Shown here piece by piece: positions 40,060-41,371 of a stretch of 41,371 nt of DNA. The DNA is taken from assembly GCA_002361425.1 (NCBI GenBank), contig DESW01000006.1:1-41371 (forward strand), written 5' to 3'. This DNA comes from Candidatus Saccharibacteria bacterium UBA3304 (GTDB lineage Bacteria; Patescibacteriota; Saccharimonadia; Saccharimonadales; Saccharimonadaceae). Under the pieces are notes generated by a model that saw only the letters and a list, made by a program, of their open reading frames with translations, was not told the origin of the DNA and ran no database searches. Every line of letters begins with the position of its first letter. Position 1 is the stretch's first letter. The position numbers and the translations under genes were made by a program.

Positions 40060-40371
40060 TTAGTTACTTTCCACTAGATTTTCATCAACCTGGCCCATGC
40101 GCTGACCGATCTGGCCAATCTCAGAAGCGAGGGATTCGTATGCTTTGTCTAATGCTCTGCGAACCTTGCGGATATCATTCTGCATGTTCTCTTTGAACTG
40201 TTCCTCAGAGTCACCCTGCCATACCTGGTCGAGAGCGTTTTCGAGATCAGTTGATCTAGTTTTCATTTCAGTGGAAGCTTCGTCGATGACGTCAGCTTTG
40301 ATTTTAGCAAGAAGAGATGCGATACCGTCTGCATCGTAACCGACGGATGCGCCGCTAATATCTAATGCCAT
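40060..40371 (-). CDS. WXG100-family protein (EsxA-like)
   Basis: 103 residues with the classic layout: helix, turn VWQGDSEEQF with the W-x-G motif (W50-Q-G) near the middle, second helix (VRRALDKAYESLASEIGQIG). In the Firmicutes pattern such proteins are the main substrate and co-activator of EssC. GGAG precedes the ATG. Confidence 0.9.
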   Translation of the reverse strand: MALDISGASVGYDADGIASLLAKIKADVIDEASTEMKTRSTDLENALDQVWQGDSEEQFKENMQNDIRKVRRALDKAYESLASEIGQIGQRMGQVDENLVESN

Positions 40372-40388
40372 AGTTCAATTTTCTCCTT

Positions 40389-40739
40389 TTATTGATCTAA
40401 AGTAGAATTAATTGTATTTGCTTGTTTGTTTACTTCGTCTGTTAGGTCCTGGAATAGCCCGGCCAATAGTTTTTCATTCTCATGCATTTTATTAATCAAT
40501 GCCTGAAAATCATCGGAGTAACTCTTGATGTTCTCCTTAATTGTCGGGTAAGAAGCGCTTAATTCCTCATAATATTGCATTATTTTATCGTAGGGAGGAC
40601 CTTGATAGCAATCTTCCAGCCTTCCCATGCATGCATTAATCTTCTCAAGAATCTCAGAAATACGATCTTTCCTATCGATAATCTCAAGACTAAGAGAGTT
40701 AAGCTCCTCTTCATTAATTCCAGCAACAGCGTCTATCAT
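40389..40739 (-). CDS. First gene of the T7SS locus, helical small protein
   Basis: 116 residues from ATG 40739, fully helical with two Cys (NACMGRLEDCYQGPPYDKIM) and a central break like WXG proteins (CYQGPP in place of W-x-G). Start uncertain: the strong AAAGGAGG lies at about 40800, far upstream, with no ATG/GTG/TTG in its usual window, followed by a hairpin (TACTCGC/GCGAGTA). An in-frame TTG lies just past the hairpin. The start could be 40739 or that TTG. Function inferred from locus and size only. Confidence 0.65.
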   Translation of the reverse strand: MIDAVAGINEEELNSLSLEIIDRKDRISEILEKINACMGRLEDCYQGPPYDKIMQYYEELSASYPTIKENIKSYSDDFQALINKMHENEKLLAGLFQDLTDEVNKQANTINSTLDQ

Positions 40740-40816
40740 ATTGTTGGATTTTTGATAATTGACCAATACTCGCCACCCTGCGAGTAGTGTGTAATTGACC
40801 TCCTTTCTTAAAGATA

Positions 40817-40845
40817 AGTATAGCATAACTATTTTGGCACAACAA
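40817..40845 (-). promoter_or_regulatory. Promoter of the WXG gene block
   Basis: TTGTTG (40840-40845) and TATACT (40817-40822), spacer 17, on the minus strand, directly after the rpsH terminator. Confidence 0.65.
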
Positions 40846-40852
40846 AAATAAC

Positions 40853-40880
40853 AAAAAATACCCCCTTGCGGAGGTATTTT
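40853..40880 (-). terminator. Intrinsic terminator after rpsH
   Basis: On the minus strand AAAATACC-type stem (40871-40880 with 40853-40866) around a GCAA loop, followed by TTTTTTGTT. It ends the upstream ribosomal unit before the T7SS locus. Confidence 0.82.
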
Positions 40881-40892
40881 CTGAGTTGATTA

Positions 40893-41294
40893 TTACCAAA
40901 CCTTAACTAGGATCTCGCCGCCAAGTTTGTTCTTGACTGCTTCCTGGCCGGTCATGATACCCTTGCTCGTAGAAACGAGGACGGTACCGCGGCCAGATTT
41001 GACCTTAGGGATTTCAGCGACGCCAGCGTAGATGCGGCGGCCCGGAGTGGAAACCTTAGAGATTTCGTTGATGCGAGCGTTTTCGCCTTCTTTGTTAATA
41101 ACAACGTGAAGGATGTCGCGTGGTTCAGCTTTTTCGAGCTCAACTGCTTCAACATAGTTCGTTTTCTGTAGCTTATCTGCAACCGCGAACTTGAGTTTGC
41201 TGGTTGGGACGCGAATCTCGGTCTTACCGACAGCGATGGCGTTGCGGATGCGAGTAATCAAGTCAGCTACTGGATCAGTGGTTTGAATTGACAT
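40893..41294 (-). CDS. rpsH: 30S ribosomal protein S8 (uS8)
   Basis: 133 residues from ATG 41294 (MSIQTTDPVADLITRIRNA), with the end signature STSKGIMTGQEAVKNKLGGE and final LVKVW. The longer reading from 41315 would add 7 residues; AAAGGAG lies 5-10 bases before 41294, so the shorter one is preferred. Normally followed by rplF; here followed by a terminator and the T7SS locus. Confidence 0.97.
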   Translation of the reverse strand: MSIQTTDPVADLITRIRNAIAVGKTEIRVPTSKLKFAVADKLQKTNYVEAVELEKAEPRDILHVVINKEGENARINEISKVSTPGRRIYAGVAEIPKVKSGRGTVLVSTSKGIMTGQEAVKNKLGGEILVKVW

Positions 41295-41308
41295 AATCTT
41301 CTCCTTTC

Positions 41309-41371
41309 CTACCAACTACTCTTTGTTACACCAGGGATTTCACCCTTGCTTGCTTTTTCGCGGAAATTAAT
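41309..41371 (-). CDS. rpsN: 30S ribosomal protein S14 (uS14), C-terminal end only
   Basis: The last 20 residues of S14 are visible: INFREKASKGEIPGVTKSSW, then TAG, matching the usual FRELAxKGEIPGVRKASW end. In zinc-binding S14 the residue before FRE is a cysteine; here it is Asn. Upstream part lies outside the window. Gap to rpsH is 14 bases. Confidence 0.93.
   Translation of the reverse strand: MNFREKASKGEIPGVTKSSW

Noticed and set aside
40714..40899. Alternative 61-codon frame overlapping the start of the first T7SS gene
   Set aside because: It begins inside the rpsH terminator region, has no ribosome site and no conserved features.

Overview
The window looks like a chromosome segment of an ultra-small Patescibacteria/CPR bacterium, most likely Saccharibacteria (TM7), using the standard code (TGA is a stop). 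The support is indirect but consistent. The spc ribosomal operon has no rpmD (L30) between rpsE and rplO, which is a known CPR-wide loss. Genes are short and closely packed. The surface-polymer, RlmH, L10/L12 and DnaB/DnaX genes have a mixed Firmicutes/Actinobacteria flavour. There is no amino-acid or nucleotide biosynthesis. Nearly everything lies on the minus strand. The plus-strand genes are rlmH, a GH97 glycosidase, two small membrane proteins, a membrane-anchored surface protein and one secreted protein inside the secretion locus.

Layout. 1-2551: replication genes dnaX then dnaB (dnaB runs off the left edge). 2589-2684: an unassigned, strongly structured three-way-junction element. 2770-5166: aquaporin and three proteins of unknown function. 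5339-6473: rplJ-rplL with an L10-type leader and a promoter divergent from rlmH. 6904-12510: membrane proteins (DUF4203-like, EamA, YhhN-like), a cytoplasmic GH97 glycosidase, a YgjP-type metallopeptidase and a small P-loop kinase. 12515-17180: a surface-glycopolymer block (GT2, LCP ligase, fused Wzz/BY-kinase, CpsB phosphatase). 17231-23073: tRNA-Tyr, tRNA-Thr and tRNA-Ala around TPR, delta-prime-like, RluA, CmpB-like, HD and TrpS genes. 24240-41371: a long ribosomal/secY/rpoA block.

The main discovery candidate is in that block. Between rpsH (S8) and rplF (L6), neighbours in almost all bacteria, sits an approximately 8.2 kb type VII secretion-like locus. It contains six small helical proteins (two with clear W-x-G motifs), an acidic proline-rich protein, a divergently transcribed secreted protein, an EssC-like FtsK/SpoIIIE ATPase of 1523 residues with FHA-like N-terminus, and a YukD/EsaB ubiquitin-like protein. 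No EssA, EssB or EsaA gene is visible. A terminator after rpsH, separate promoters for the WXG genes and essC, and a new promoter before rplF show that the ribosomal operon has been cut into separate transcription units around this locus. Further downstream, the place normally held by adk-map between secY and infA holds a sortase-fold protein with all three catalytic residues replaced.

Other themes are as follows. At least nine genes have a TATAAT-like box ending 6-7 bases before the ATG, so they are probably read from leaderless mRNAs; this corrects several start sites. L36, S4, the visible end of S14 and DnaX all lack the zinc ligands found in zinc-binding relatives. Three isolated orphan genes (4693-5166, 17395-17826, 37645-38163) share near-consensus promoters with 17-base spacers, strong Shine-Dalgarno sites, their own terminators and AGA-rich arginine codons, unlike their neighbours. 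All calls were made by reading the sequence and recalling families; no database search was run.
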